Source: Ziziphus jujuba (lineage: Eukaryota > Streptophyta > Magnoliopsida > Rosales > Rhamnaceae). Taken from it: 64,000 bases of DNA. A program made the translations under genes and the position numbers. The stretch lies in NCBI RefSeq assembly GCF_031755915.1, contig NC_083386.1, positions 16,105,001 to 16,169,000 on the forward strand, written 5' to 3'. This document shows, piece after piece, positions 1-13,422 of this stretch. The first letter of the stretch is position 1. Each line of letters begins with the position of its first letter. The notes under the pieces are model-generated. The model ran no database searches. It worked only from the letters and a program-made list of their open reading frames with translations, and was not told the origin of the DNA.

Positions 1-1230
1 ATATTTTGAATACAACCAATAAAGATAAATAATTTCATTCTTTTAAATAACTGTTCCATTTTATACTAATTAATATTTTGATAGAATTATTAATAATAAA
101 AAAAGAGATAATTTTTTTTATTAATAATTTTGAAGGAAATTTGAAATGATAATATGCTAACATGTGGTACAAGATTTTTTTACTTTTATATATTAATAGG
201 TGTTTACCTATCTAATTTTTTCCATCTATGAAATTTTCCTATTTAATTCTTTTCATCTATGAAATTTAAATTTAAATTCAAATGCATTCATATAATTTAA
301 TTCAAATTCAAATATATTTAAATTGTATTTTCTATATATAAAATTCAAATTCAAATGTATTTTTTTATTCTTTACAAATAATTAATTTCCATATATTAAA
401 TACTCATAATGTAATTTAATTATTTATTATTATTATTTATCTTATAAACACATTTTTACCTTATAAGGTAAATTATTTATGGAAGTTAAATTCAAAAATG
501 TTTATCTATTTGATTTTTTCCATTTATAAAATTTAAATTTAAATATATATATATATAATATTTTTCATCTATGCAATGCAAATTCAAATTCAAATGTATT
601 TTTTGAATATGATAGAATAAAAACTAATAAAATATTAAATATCAAAATTTTAAATAATCTAAAGGCGTTACTTATTAATTTATTGCCAAATAAGTTTAAC
701 TTATTTGATAAATAAAATAAAATCAAATATTAGATGTCAAAGTGCATCTTAGTAGACATTATTAAAATATATATTAGGCTACAATTAGGCTATAATTCCG
801 TTGTAATATATACATATATATTTAGGCCATCTATATATATATATATATATATTAGGCCAACTATTAGGCCATATATATGTATAATTCCGTTATAATATAT
901 GTATATATATTAGGCATATATATGTATAATTTTGTTATAACATATATGTATACTAATTAGGCTATAAATATATATTTAGTAAATAAGATAAAATTAAATA
1001 TTTTATTTATTTTAAAATTATTATAATATTTAATTTTATCACTTATTTGATTGTTATAAATATTTATATCAAAAATTAATTATATATATATATATATTTA
1101 TTTATTTGTTTATATTATAAAAATATGTTAATAAATAATAAATAATAAATAAAATAAAATAAAAATATTTTTGAAAAAAGATATACTGAGTTTTCATATA
1201 TTATATAGATTCTCCACATATTATATAGAT
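1..1230. other. AT-rich intergenic DNA, no gene seen
   Basis: Extremely AT-rich sequence without a convincing coding frame. It holds imperfect repeats of a motif built on AAATTCAAATTCAAATGTA (about 240-365 and again 520-605), a degenerate TTAGGC-containing repeat (770-980) and several AT microsatellites. Nothing here supports a gene. Confidence 0.7.
770..980. repeat. degenerate repeat with TTAGGC and CCGTTATAATATATG motifs
   Basis: The motifs ATTAGGC and ATAATTCCGTTRTAATATATG recur several times, separated by AT dinucleotide runs. Spacing is irregular, so this looks like decayed AT-rich repeat expansion rather than a clean tandem array. Confidence 0.4.
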
Positions 1231-1720
1231 TCTTGTGAGAGAGAGAGAGAGAGAGAGAGGGGAATTTGATTGGAGTTTTGAAATATAAATCTGGCAAAAC
1301 GAACAAAATAAAAGCAAGCGTGGGGCTTTCTTACTCTCTTCTGCAAAAGGTTCACAAACAAACATGAACCCCTTAGCGGTAAAATTCAAAGGTAATAATG
1401 GGGAATTCTTACCGACAAGAATTTTCAGACAAAGCTACCAAATTAGTATTCAAAAATAGACGGCTGAGGTATCATTTTTATCGACACGTGGAGAGATTAC
1501 AACCGTAAGTTTTTCAAGCTACAGAGTCGGAGAAAAACGAGATTTCGGCTAAGAAGCTAATTAGCGGAGTCGGTGACACCAATTATTTGGGCAGGGAGGA
1601 GTGGGAAAGTTGGTGAGTGTCGGTCCACGTGGTAATTCGTTGGCCGACTTACTTTGAGAATGGCCGTCGGTGATGGTCGGTCTATCACAATCATAAACGT
1701 GGTTTTTAGAAGACAGATTA
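1231..1720. promoter_or_regulatory. GC-elevated island with two G-boxes and a GA/CT run
   Basis: This stretch is clearly less AT-rich than its surroundings. It has a (GA)n run at about 1232-1260 and two perfect CACGTG G-boxes at 1485-1490 and 1626-1631. On the minus strand the CT run would lie downstream of the G-boxes, as in a plant promoter and 5' leader, but no coding frame follows in 1-1230. It could be an orphan promoter, a promoter of a lost gene or a fragment of a mobile element. The regulatory role is inference only. Confidence 0.3.
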
Positions 1721-3831
1721 TAAGACCATAACCATTAGAAAAGTATTGGCATATGCTATTTTGTTTTATTTTATTTTTTAATCTGCAACATGTATCTGGC
1801 GCCGTTTTCATGTTAATGGTGTATATATTTTGTGCACATTGGAGATACTTGAATGCTATGACATATGCTATAACATCCTTATTTTATTTTTAAAAATATT
1901 AACAAAGAAGGTGCTATTGTTATTACTATGTTTAATGTGCCCATATAGTTGAATACCAATTTGTTGCATTAATTTTCTTTTCTTTTAAAGGTTAATTTCA
2001 TATTTTGAAGCTCTACTTTGTCTCCTGTTTTAAATTAAGTTAGTCTTTTTCAAATTTCAGTTTAGTCATTCAATTTTAAATTTGAATTCAATTAATTCAA
2101 TTAATTTAGATCAAAAGATGATAAAAGAGTTAAGGAAAATACCATGCAAACTAATAAAATAGAAAAAAAAAAAAAGACGAAGAAAAAATTATTTATCATT
2201 CCCAATGGCCATAATCAATAGAATCCATATGGTCGTCGAAAAGTATAAATTTAATAAAAGAAAATCATTCGGCTATCATATATATAAATTTTAAAATTAT
2301 AATTCAACTCTTTTTTAATTTTGTTATTGCCTCAAAAGGTCTCAAATATTGATGCCACATGGCGTAGAATTTATGTTTTTATGCTTATAATGCTATGAGA
2401 AAATATCTTTTATCATTCAAAAAAAATCAATAAAACCTATATGATATATGGTAATTTAATTGCTCTTTAAAATGATTTATTTTCTAAATTAGATGTTTAG
2501 AATAATAATAATAATAATCAATATATAACTAAATACAACCAATCAACAATTGTCATATCAATAATGGTCCCACTAAAAACATATCACAAAACTCAATAAA
2601 ATGTTGAAATTTATTTGTAATATTTTTACGTCCAAAATAAAACATTGTAGCATCAATTTTCAAATGAGATTGTTATTTGGCAATATTGATAATAGAAATT
2701 ACTTTAGTTAACAAAAAGTTGAATATCCGAAAGTATTGACTTAAGAAATTATAAAGAAGTTAAAAATATATTGATTACTATTCATCAAATTATTTATTTA
2801 ATTTATTTATCAAATAATGTGTTAATTAATTGATTGGTTTTTGAATCCAATAATGCTATATACATTTAAATGTTTACCAAGTAGCATATGTAAATATGTT
2901 ATTGGTAACTTATTCATATAATTTAAATATGGATAAATGTTTATTAGTAAACTAATTTTATTTATCTAATGATGCATTATTATGTGATCATGTAATTTAA
3001 TAAATGTTTTTGGTAAACAATTTAATAGCTATAATACTACTATAAAGATTCTATAAAACAAAACAAAAAGCAGCAGTACTATAAGGAGTAATTAACCATG
3101 GATGGCCCATGCATGTTCAACCAAACTAGAACTGAATTCATTTGAAAAAAATGTAAGTCTATATTGAACAAAAATTACAAACTAAAGTACTCAATTGTAA
3201 TATTTGAAAATGCAGGATCCAATTTTAAAATGCAACATAAAAAGATCTAAAAGTATAGTTTAACAATTTTTTATTATATACAAAACATAGATTTATTAAC
3301 ATTTTAGTGGTGAGTAGAGATTATTTTTTTTCTTTTTTTTTTTTTTAACCATTTTTATACTGGAGCTTTCGGAACTCGAACTCCAGAGTAGTAAAAAGTT
3401 AAGGAAGTCTTTGTAAACAAATTTTTTTTTTTTACTTTTTTATTTTTATTTTTTTTTATTTTCTTAGAGACTTGGTCAACACAACTCGTGAACATTTTAA
3501 CATTCCATAGTGTTTTGGCATTAACATTCCATAGTTTTGATATTTTAAAAAGTATATTTTGAGTAACACCAATAAAAAAAATTAAAAATTAAAAAATAGA
3601 CTTTAACTGCAATATATTGTTTATTCGTTTTGCATACACATATCAAACAAATATTGATCTTAATTGAATTGAAAATGGAATCATACTATATACAAACGAA
3701 TTTTGGATATGAAAAATCAATATACTATTTTAAATCCAGTAAACTAGACACAATCTAATCAAATTTTTTGGAAGAAGTGATACTGTTTAATCTAATATTT
3801 ATCAAGTTTAAGATGTGTTTTAAGATTATGA

Positions 3832-3862
<31 letters not shown>

Positions 3863-6800
3863 ATATATATATATTTAATAAAAAAAAAGAAAAAAAATGA
3901 AAGAAAAGAGATGTCTCTTAAGTTTAACGGCTCTTATTTTAAATTTCTCTGCAAGGGTCAAATATAGAGCACATGTTACATAAAAATTAATGTTGTTCAA
4001 TGGGACCACATTGTTATGTTCAAAAGAACAATAAATAAAAAAAGGGGACCATTTTGAAACACAGCCCTTAAACTCGAAAATGAACCCAGCTAGAGTTTAA
4101 TTTCTTCAGTTATTCTTGCTATTTCTTTCCAATTTGTTGAAATTCCGTAACCTATGAAGTAGATATGAAGCTAACTGTTATGGAATTTTATATCAGATTT
4201 ACAAAGGCATCCTATTTCAATGTTGCATATTTATTTTGCCACCAATGTTGATTACTAGTTATCTATGTGGCCAACAATTATTATGACGATTATCAATTGA
4301 CTTTATCTAAATCATTTTTGACTTTCTGAAACTATAAACACTCACGGAAAAATAACCTCAAAGCATTTTGTCAAATTGGTACATCAGTCGTTTGGCCTAG
4401 TATTAGCCACTAAAAACTAGTGACAAATATATCATTTTTCTTTAATGTTATATTAAGCATTCAATCACTAGCTAAGTATCACTATCCTTCTTAATTTTTT
4501 ATTTTATTTATATATATATATATATATATAAAGGGGAAGAATAAAATGTGTTGTTTAGTTGGATTTGATAAATGAGAAACTTAGATGAAATGCCTATTTC
4601 TAGAATTGGGAAAAGTACAATTGAGCTTAGCTCATGTCATATTACTAGAGCATGGATCATTAACCAATGCTTTTATAGTTCTCTTCAACTTTTCTTCTTC
4701 TCTCTCTTTTGTCTTTCTGGACAGAAACTAAGGAAATTAATAATTGAAATCTAAACCACAAGAAAACGAAGAAAATTATTGACATCTTTCTAACAAGTTC
4801 TGGATCATACACTCTTGGAGAAATTAAAAAAAAGGCAAAGACTATTTGTTCTTTTTCCACACCAACTCCTTGTCATGAATGATATATTTTCCTAATCGAT
4901 CTAACCCATGTTTCTTTGGATTATTCTTTTCAACTTTTTTTTTTTTTAAATTTCTGACAACTAATTATAACTGATAAATTTTCTTCCAAATTCATGATTA
5001 TGTCTTAAAAATCCAAAACCCAGAGTAATTTATTAAAGATACACTGGCAGTGGTACTCGAAGTCCTTCATGGTACAATTTAATTTTATTTCATTGCGTTT
5101 GTAATAAGTTTTGATTATTGATTCATAATCTTTGTAAATGGGATCCTGTTAAATTGTTTCACATAAAAAATCATGAAACTAATAATTAATAATTAACTAA
5201 GAACAAACTTTATTAAGTATATAAAAATAAAAACAGGAGGATGTTGGGGCTCACGTTGATTTTCTGGCAGCTGACAAAGAAATGACATAAAAATAGTTGT
5301 ATTTGATTTGTTTCAGAATCCCACGTAATTAATAACCGCCAACTTGTTATTTTAATAAATAAGCCACCAGAAAATTTAAAATAAGAATAAATAAATAAAG
5401 TAATAATAGCAGTAAACCAAACGGTCCACGCATCCATTTAGGACTTTGGCCTTATTATAATGATATGATGCCGCATAGCCTCATTATCATTTTTAGTTTG
5501 TCGGCCTTTTGTGATTTAGTTGACAACAAATAAGGACATGAATTTTATTCTTTTTTACCAATATAATTTTGTGTTTTAACATCTTTCAATCAGAAATATG
5601 ATACAGTTTAAATCTGAGTTATATGAGATTGTGTCTAATCAGATTACAATAAATTGATAAACTAATGACTTTATTAAATTGACAAATTAAGAATATTAAA
5701 ATTTAAAAATTAAAGATATTAAAATATAATTAAATATATATTTTTTTAAAAATAATACTAATAAATTAATATAAATTTTTGAAATTGAAAAGTTGTGGTA
5801 CTTTTCAACGAAACTAATTAGGGCCACAAACTCAATAAGGCAATGACAAATAACTAAATCTTTTTCACATAGATTCTTGTAATCTTTAGTCTAATGTCAT
5901 GAAGAAACATATGCAGCATATCGGGTCACAATTTTACCACGGCTATATATCATAATGGTTTGTTACATCAACATATCATGTTTGCATCTCCGTATGCCAT
6001 TAATTGCAAATACACTTCTTTACGGAGTTCAATCTTATTTCCATCAATATAGCATAGTACCTAAATTCCATCACGTCATTAATATATCTATTATTCATAT
6101 TTATGTGTAATTGTTTATGGAAATTCTTTCACACTTTTTTTATGTTCTGTATAAAAATTATCATGATATGTGTGATTTCATATATCTTATTCACATGTTA
6201 ATAATGATTAGACTAAAATATCAATAACTCAATGATAATCTAATGTACTTTTTAAAATAAAAATAAAAAAATTGAAACTAAAAGTCAGCTTGGCTTTAAA
6301 TGAAGGAAATCATATTATTTAGATATTTACTATTACTTTTCTCACATATTTTTCTTTTATCATATTAGAGTTTTAACAAATTCTAGTCTTTTGATATAAA
6401 ATTTTACTCTTTATATAAAGATGCTTTTTATTTTGATAATCAAAAACACTAGATTTTTAATTAAGGAGCACTATTGGATATCCCTATAATGTGAAGGATA
6501 TGAAGCTTGATGCAAAATTTTATCCCTATCATATTAACTGGGGTTCAATATGGTCCGTGGTCCGCCAAAGTTGGATAGAAAATCTTTAAGAAAAAGCTAA
6601 AATTTGTAGAAAAGGAACTAAAACGTAAAAGCATCCCAAACAAGACTTAAAACATCTTTACCTTATGTAGCAATATTACTATTTTCTCAAGCAATTATTT
6701 TATATTCAAATTTTAAAAAGCAAGATTGTAAATATATGAAGCATTATATCATGTAATACAAATCCATTAATTAAAAAAAAAAAGTAATTGGGCAAATAGA

Positions 6801-7079
6801 AAAAAAATTTTTTGCTATTTATCATAATAATGATACTCATTAATAAAATTATTATTTATACAGTAATTACAAATAAGGCATTAAATTTTTTTTCTTTTTA
6901 TTTTGTAATATTAGAAATCTTATATTGATAAATAAAATTATTTAATAATAACCAATTAAAATTTCACCTTTTTCCTTTTATTACATTTTGAAGTAGGGTG
7001 ACTTTCATTTGAAAGATTCGAAAATGTATTTTTAAAATAATATTTATTATTATTATTTTTTTTAGTAAAGTTAGGTAAA
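1721..7079. other. AT-rich intergenic DNA, no gene seen
   Basis: About 5.4 kb of AT-rich sequence with homopolymer tracts and short microsatellites, for example AAAT repeats near 3835-3875 and AT repeats near 4511-4530. Short open frames are low in complexity and have no recognisable protein features. Confidence 0.6.
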
Positions 7080-7960
7080 TATTTATTGGTAGATGAAATG
7101 TGGAATCCACGAATACTTTGCGTCCGTGTCGGACACTGGAATCGAAGTTCTCTTCAACGGCACTTGACGGTCTCCACTGGGCCTTTTGTTTCTCTTTTTA
7201 ATTAATTACAACCAATGCCCCTTTTTAATTTCAAATAACGACCACTCATCCATTTGAATCGTGCATAGCCGATGATGATGTGGACCTGCACATCATCTTC
7301 TCCTCTTCTCTTTTATCGAATTTTGCTATTTCTCATCCGCATTAATTATTATCATTTAAATTTTAATTGAAATAATTAATTTTCTTATTATTTTTTAAAT
7401 TAATTTTTTTTAAAACTATAATTATTTTTAAATTAATATTTAAGATACATATTCCATCGTTTATAATGACAAATAGGATTTTGTTTTCTTATTTTTTATT
7501 TTTTAATCGAATGCTATCAAAAACCGTGAGCATGTTTCAATGGGTCCCAGTCGGCCCCACCACCTCATCTAAACGTCCAAAGCAAAACCGCCAAGCCATC
7601 TCGTACCACAGGTTTCCACCACGTGTACCTCGATTCTCGCTAAGACTATCTCGGTCTTTGCCGTAATCAGCTGCTCATGTGTGGCTTCGATGCCTCCACG
7701 TTTCCTTGATTTTCGAATAATTGTCTTTTACCTATCGACCAATACGAATCTGCCACGTCTGCAGTGGGTCACGCTCAGTAAATTTCTCGCTGGCCTTTTT
7801 GGCTTTTGCTTGCGCTTGACACAATTGTAAGGTTTGCATTTATGAGGGCAATTAGATCCATTGGGGTTCGTCCCCTCCGCACGTGTTTCGGCAACTCGTA
7901 GTTCCCAATTTTCAAATTAATACGTCTCCCTCAAAATTAATTATTAGATTGTGTTTGATT
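7080..7960. promoter_or_regulatory. GC-elevated island with G-box/ABRE-like cluster
   Basis: A GC-richer block stands out from its neighbours. It contains perfect CACGTG motifs at 7620-7625 and 7880-7885 and further CCACGT cores near 7696 and 7753. No coding frame of any length is supported. It lies about 2.4 kb upstream of the aquaporin start, so it could be a distal control region or the remnant of another gene's promoter. The motifs are seen; the function is inferred. Confidence 0.3.
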
Positions 7961-9960
7961 TCGTTTCTATATATATATTTCTTATCTGTAGCTTGCATTA
8001 TTTATTATAAATAAAATAATTCTATAAGTAGTTTTATTTTTAGTTTAATAAAAATTACAATGTGAAATAACAATAACATAATGTTTTGATACTATATAAT
8101 TCTTAAAAAAATATAATTCATTTTTAAACAGCTATTATTAATTATTTGAGTTTTTATGTAATCAAAACAAATAGTACAGTTTTGACAATGAAAAGGAATA
8201 AAAGCATGTTGGCACGTCTAACCAATTTTCGCAAATGATTAATGAATATGATTATTAAACTGATTTTTCATACATTGAATATCTTAATTATTTTTTGAAA
8301 AATAAAGCTTAATTATGTCCACCAAATTATAAGGTACATACACATGTAAACAACAGTATTTAAAATGCCAAAAAATAATTATTTAATTCGTATTATTGTT
8401 CTTAAAATAATGGTGAAATTAATATTTTTACATTTGTACTATTAAAGTATAGAGGAGTGGCTTATGGAAAACATTTTTCATGCAATATTGACTGCTGCTA
8501 TTTTATTTATGGTCAAAGTATACATCCTGTATAGTTAAAAAAAAAAAAGAAAATAGTATGCATGCTGTATTGTCGCTGGTCTACCAACATCATTTTTTTT
8601 TTTTTTTGGTTAAACAAAATAAAAACTATTTTGTTTGCAGAAAGAAAAACAAACGTGTGAAAATAAGAAGTTATTGTTTATTTATTGTTTTTTAAGTGCT
8701 AAACATTACATTTTTGGAAAGGAAAAAATTCCCCCCAAAAAAATTACTGTTCACTGTTGTTAATTAAAACAAAAGATGATATAATAAAATTTCTCAAACA
8801 CACGTCAATAGGACATGTGAATGAAAAAAAAAAAAAAAGGAGAAATAAATATTTATGTTTGGACTTCGAGAATGGACTTTTCTAATCTTCGTTCAAATAA
8901 AATAAAAATGCATATTAATATTTTTTTTTTGTTTTATGTTAATTGTTGAATAGTAAACAAATTTTATTTTGATTATTAAATATGTATTTTAAATATCTTG
9001 AATCTTTTGGATTCATATGGCTAAGAAAAGCACAATAAATTTACTATTTTGCATGTACACAATTGTATAATTCTCATTATTCAAATGATTATTAATCATA
9101 TATATATATATATATATATAATTGTGTTTAGATTATATACATTTTTAATTATATATAGTAAACTCATGCACTTGTTATATACGAAAATTTTATGTAAAAA
9201 AAGACTATATTTAAGAGTGAAGCAACTAAGATTGACTGGCTTTTTATACAGAAATGAATTTTTGCACGAACATGCCAATATATATAAGCAGCCCATGTAT
9301 ATTAGTACTTTCTTATGATTACTAATAATAACAACAAACAACCTTTTTTAACTAATTAATATCCTTTCCATTTAGTATTTAAAAGATGTATCTTTGTCAT
9401 TCATTTCTATCGAAGAAAACAAGTTTACTTCTAAAGAAAGAAAAAACGTAACCATTTCTACTTATGACCATTGGTTTAAGTTTTATTGTAATTAATTTCT
9501 ATGTAAATCATTTATTGTACAAAGGAAAAAAACTCATTCCATAATGTTTTACTGTATTTTAATACATATTTGGCATCATATAGTTTCTCAAATACTGCTC
9601 TCCCTTTTAAGGCTCAATCTATTGCGATTATTTGGATGTTTTTTCAATCTAGCGAAGTTTCTAACCAAAACAAATTCTTTTAAAAAAATAATTTAAACTA
9701 TAAAAGCAATAAAAGAAGCAAACTTAGTCCAATAATGAAAGCTATTGAATACATCAACATATTCAGTTTAAATTTGAATCAAGATTTTAATTTATATTTA
9801 TGTTTTTGGATAAATTATTTATTTATTTGTTTACTTTTACACAATTACATATTAAGTCAGGAATTTTGTACTTTAAGGTATCCGGTTGGAGTATCTCATT
9901 TATTTATTAAAAGAAAAAAGAAGGGAAATATATATATATATATATATATATATATTGCAG
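7961..9960. other. AT-rich upstream region of the aquaporin, no gene seen
   Basis: AT-rich sequence with poly-A/T tracts and AT microsatellites near 9099-9120 and 9929-9956. No supported coding frame. It forms the far upstream region of the aquaporin gene. Confidence 0.6.
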
Positions 9961-9974
9961 TTTAGAAAGTGCGA

Positions 9975-10293
9975 TGCACTTGACCAAAGTCAGAGAAGGG
10001 TGAGGGGTGTGGTAAGTGGTAGGCGGCGTGGGTATAAAGTAAGGGAGAGGGTCGGTGAAAGCTAAAGAAACCAAAAGAATAACGGCTGGTGTTTGCACTC
10101 TCAAAATTTGCACTAAATTAACCCTTTAATCCCCAACTCCTTTCCTTCTCCATATATACCCCTTCACTCCCTCTCACTTCCATCCCCATACACACATATC
10201 CTCTGTTTTTTTCTCTCTTTCTTTCAGCCTCAAAGCTCAAGCTAAACCAAAACCTTCTTCTTCATTTTCTTCTCCTTCATCTAGCTCTCAGTC
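9975..10293 (+). promoter_or_regulatory. proximal promoter and 5' leader of the PIP2 aquaporin
   Basis: A TATA-like CATATATACC sits at 10151-10160, about 135 bases before the ATG. It is followed by a pyrimidine-rich leader with many CTT/CTC runs, typical of plant 5' UTRs. A W-box-like TTGACC lies near 9980 and a TAACGG MYB-like core near 10080. The start codon context, GTCATGGCA, has G at +4. The transcription start is probably around 10180-10190, inferred from TATA spacing only. Confidence 0.55.
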
Positions 10294-13200
10294 ATGGCAA
10301 AAGACCCTGAGGCCTTTCCCGGAAAAGACTACCATGACCCACCTCCGGCACCGCTTTTCGACACCGTCGAGCTCACCAAATGGTCCTTCTACAGGGCTCT
10401 CATCGCCGAGTTCATTGCCACGTTGCTATTCCTTTACGTAACCATCGCAACTGTCATTGGCTACAAAATCCAGAGCGATACCAAAATGAATGGCGAAGTC
10501 TGTGGTGGCGTTGGCGTTCTCGGAATTGCTTGGGCCTTCGGCGGAATGATCTTCATCCTTGTTTACTGCACTGCTGGGATTTCCGGTCAGTCTAGTTTTG
10601 TATTTTTTTTTTTTTCCCTATTGCTAAAAAATGCACCGGTCCATCACTGTAAACAGTACGCTAAGCAGTTTACTGTCGACAAAAAAGACTGCTGACGCAT
10701 GTTTATGGTGCAGGATTGGTAGATGCACATTATAATAAAACTGTCTATATATCTATATATATATATGTTTGGTTGATGGAAATGGATGGTTAAAAACTAA
10801 AAGGGATAATTATGGTGTTGGGGTTTGGATCAGGGGGTCATATTAACCCGGCGGTGACATTCGGGCTGTTTTTGGCTCGCAAAGTGTCATTGATTCGAGC
10901 AGTGCTGTACATGGTGGTTCAGAGTCTTGGAGCTATCGCTGGTGTTGCGCTGGTTAAGGCTTTGAATTCTTCCTACGAGACTTATGGTGGTGGTGCTAAC
11001 GAGCTCAGTGCTGGGTACAGCGCAGGCGTTGGATTGTCTGCTGAGATTATCGGCACCTTTGTTTTGGTCTACACTGTTTTCTCTGCTACCGATCCCAAGA
11101 GGAACGCCAGAGATTCTCATGTTCCGGTATGCACCTTAACAATTTTATTTTTTTATTTATTTTTCACTCTCTAACAATTTGTTAGTTTATATGTTTTTTT
11201 TTTTTGGCTTCGGAAAAATAAGAAGAAAAAAAAAAAAAAAACTGTAGAGCTAAAATATAATACCATAGCGAATAAATTTGTGTTTAGTTTAGCAACTTTA
11301 TCGTTTCTGGGTCTTAGAACAACAAGCATGAACAAAAAATATTTCTGGAAATTCTTTTGTTTTATTTTTGTTTTTGTTCCTTTTTTTTTTTTTTTTGATA
11401 ATCTTTCCTGAGCTAATCTTTGAGGAATTTGTGGTTTTCTTTCATTAACGTTTAGAGATTTGGACATTTTTTTGCTTTTTTTTAATTATTTTTTATTTTT
11501 TGATGTACGAAAGCACATTAATTACTAACAGGTACCTGTTCAGGATTAATGGCAGGAAATGTGTCTTGACTTCAAAGTCATGGACGCTATAACCCTATTA
11601 TGGAAAAATGATATCACATTTGGTATTTTATTTTAAGCAAAGAAAACGATTTTTTTATTTAAGTTCAAGGAAACCACATGATTTTGAAAATTTTCAAGCA
11701 TAACCCGAAGAGAACGTTATGCATATTTATTAATGTATCTACAGAGGGGCTTTTTTTTAAAATTTTTTTGTGGGTATACTACTTTAGATTAGAGTAAGGC
11801 CAAAATCGGATAATTCTTTTTTTCATCTTGGTCTTATTTATTTATTTATTATTATTTTTTTCTGGTTGTGTAAAATCAAGCATAACAGGGTCATGATGAA
11901 TTATAATTTTACATGGTCATAGCATGTTTTTTCTTTTTTCTTTTTTTATTTTGGTTTCTCTTTGAAGTGTTAAAGAGCATGTGAAAAGTAAGAAAAAGAA
12001 AGTGGAGGTTGTAATTAAGTAGCTAGGCGGGTAGCATGCGCAGGGGTCAAGTGGGCTTTGTTTCTTTGTCCTGTGGGTTGGTGTTTGATTGAGGAAAAAG
12101 AAAAAAATAATAATTAAGTTGGGATTTTGTGGTTAGAAATGGAAGATAGTAGATGCAAAGGGTCGCCCAATTTTGTAAGCTTTCTGAAAAAAGTGCAACC
12201 TTCTTTAGCATCATAACGTGCTTTGTGAAGTTACTGAATTTTCATGACTATTTCGCTAAAAGGGGTCCTCCATTTTCTATTGACAAAAGGCAAAATCCTC
12301 TTTTTTTTAAAGCCTTAGAGTTGCCTTGCTTTTACTATCACCTTTATTATATATATATATATATATATATCAAAATATCTAGTAAACCTTCTTCATGACC
12401 CATAACCCAGATCTTATTATTTACCAAAAAAAAAAAAAAACCCAGATCTTATTTATATAGAATCTAACAAGTTATTAATTGAAACTAGAAAATTTTCCTT
12501 TATTATTTTAATTTTTTTAAAAAAATTGCTTTCTCTCAAAGTTGAACTAAAGAATAATATTAGGAGATTCACTGGGGATATGCTGCTAAAACAGATTACA
12601 AACAGTATTCAAATATTCTCTCATATCATATTCCACATTATTTTTCCTTTGATGGGTCTCTCTTATCAGAGTTGTCAAAATTTGTTTTATTTCGTTTCAC
12701 GGGCAGAGAAAATGAAATTCATTTTTATTTTATTTGTTTTTTTGGATGTGGTCTTCCTAATTCACTGTTGTGGTCCATTTTTCTAATGGGATTCGATTCG
12801 ATATCTAGGTGTCTTTTTGCTGGTGGTTTTTGGCTTTAAGATATGACATACTGAAATGACCTCCATGTTTGATTTCTTATTGGTTTCCATACAAAATGAA
12901 ATGTTTTCGGTGGTCCAATTATGCTCTATAGCTTTGCATAGAGACCATATATCTCCTTAACCAACCAAGATATAAATAGAAATATTTGTTTTCTTGTTTT
13001 TCTTTTTTTTTTTTTTTTTTTTTTTGGGTGTTGGATAATAAATTATGTGTTTATCCTGAATTTTGCATCAGGTTTTGGCTCCACTTCCAATTGGATTTGC
13101 TGTTTTTATTGTTCATTTGGCCACCATCCCAATCACTGGCACTGGAATCAACCCTGCTAGGAGTCTTGGAGCCGCTGTCATCTACAACCAGGACAAAGCT

Positions 13201-13422
13201 TGGGATAAACATGTCAGTTAAAAAAAAATAAAAAATTCTGCTTATAAATTTTGAATTTTCCATTTTGTTATGGTTTTTCTAATGTGTTTTTCTTTTTGTC
13301 AGTGGATATTCTGGGTGGGACCCTTTATCGGAGCGGCCATCGCGGCGTTCTACCATCAGTTTATCTTGAGAGCAGGAGCTGCTAAGGCTCTTGGATCATT
13401 CAGGAGCAACCCTCATGTTTGA
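10294..13422 (+). CDS. PIP2: PIP2-type plasma-membrane aquaporin, 4 exons, 281 aa
   Basis: Exons at 10294-10585, 10834-11126, 13072-13212 and 13303-13422, all with GT-AG introns (248, 1945 and 90 bases), give 281 codons plus TGA. The product is a six-helix water channel of the plasma membrane. Both pore NPA motifs are present: N102-P-A in HINPAVT and N222-P-A-R in GINPARS. The narrow-filter residues expected of PIPs appear as F82, H210, T219 and R225. Gating features of the family are also visible: loop-B S116 in RKVSL, loop-D H193 in ARDSHVP and C-terminal serines 274 and 277 in GSFRSN. The short N terminus carries a di-acidic D4-P-E6 ER-export motif and C70 lies in loop A; together with the long C terminus these place it in PIP2 rather than PIP1. 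Four exons is the usual PIP structure. The gene looks intact. The exact PIP2 isoform cannot be assigned. Confidence 0.95.

Noticed and set aside
770..980. TTAGGC telomere-like repeat
   Set aside because: The hexamer is never tandem and is embedded in AT dinucleotide runs.
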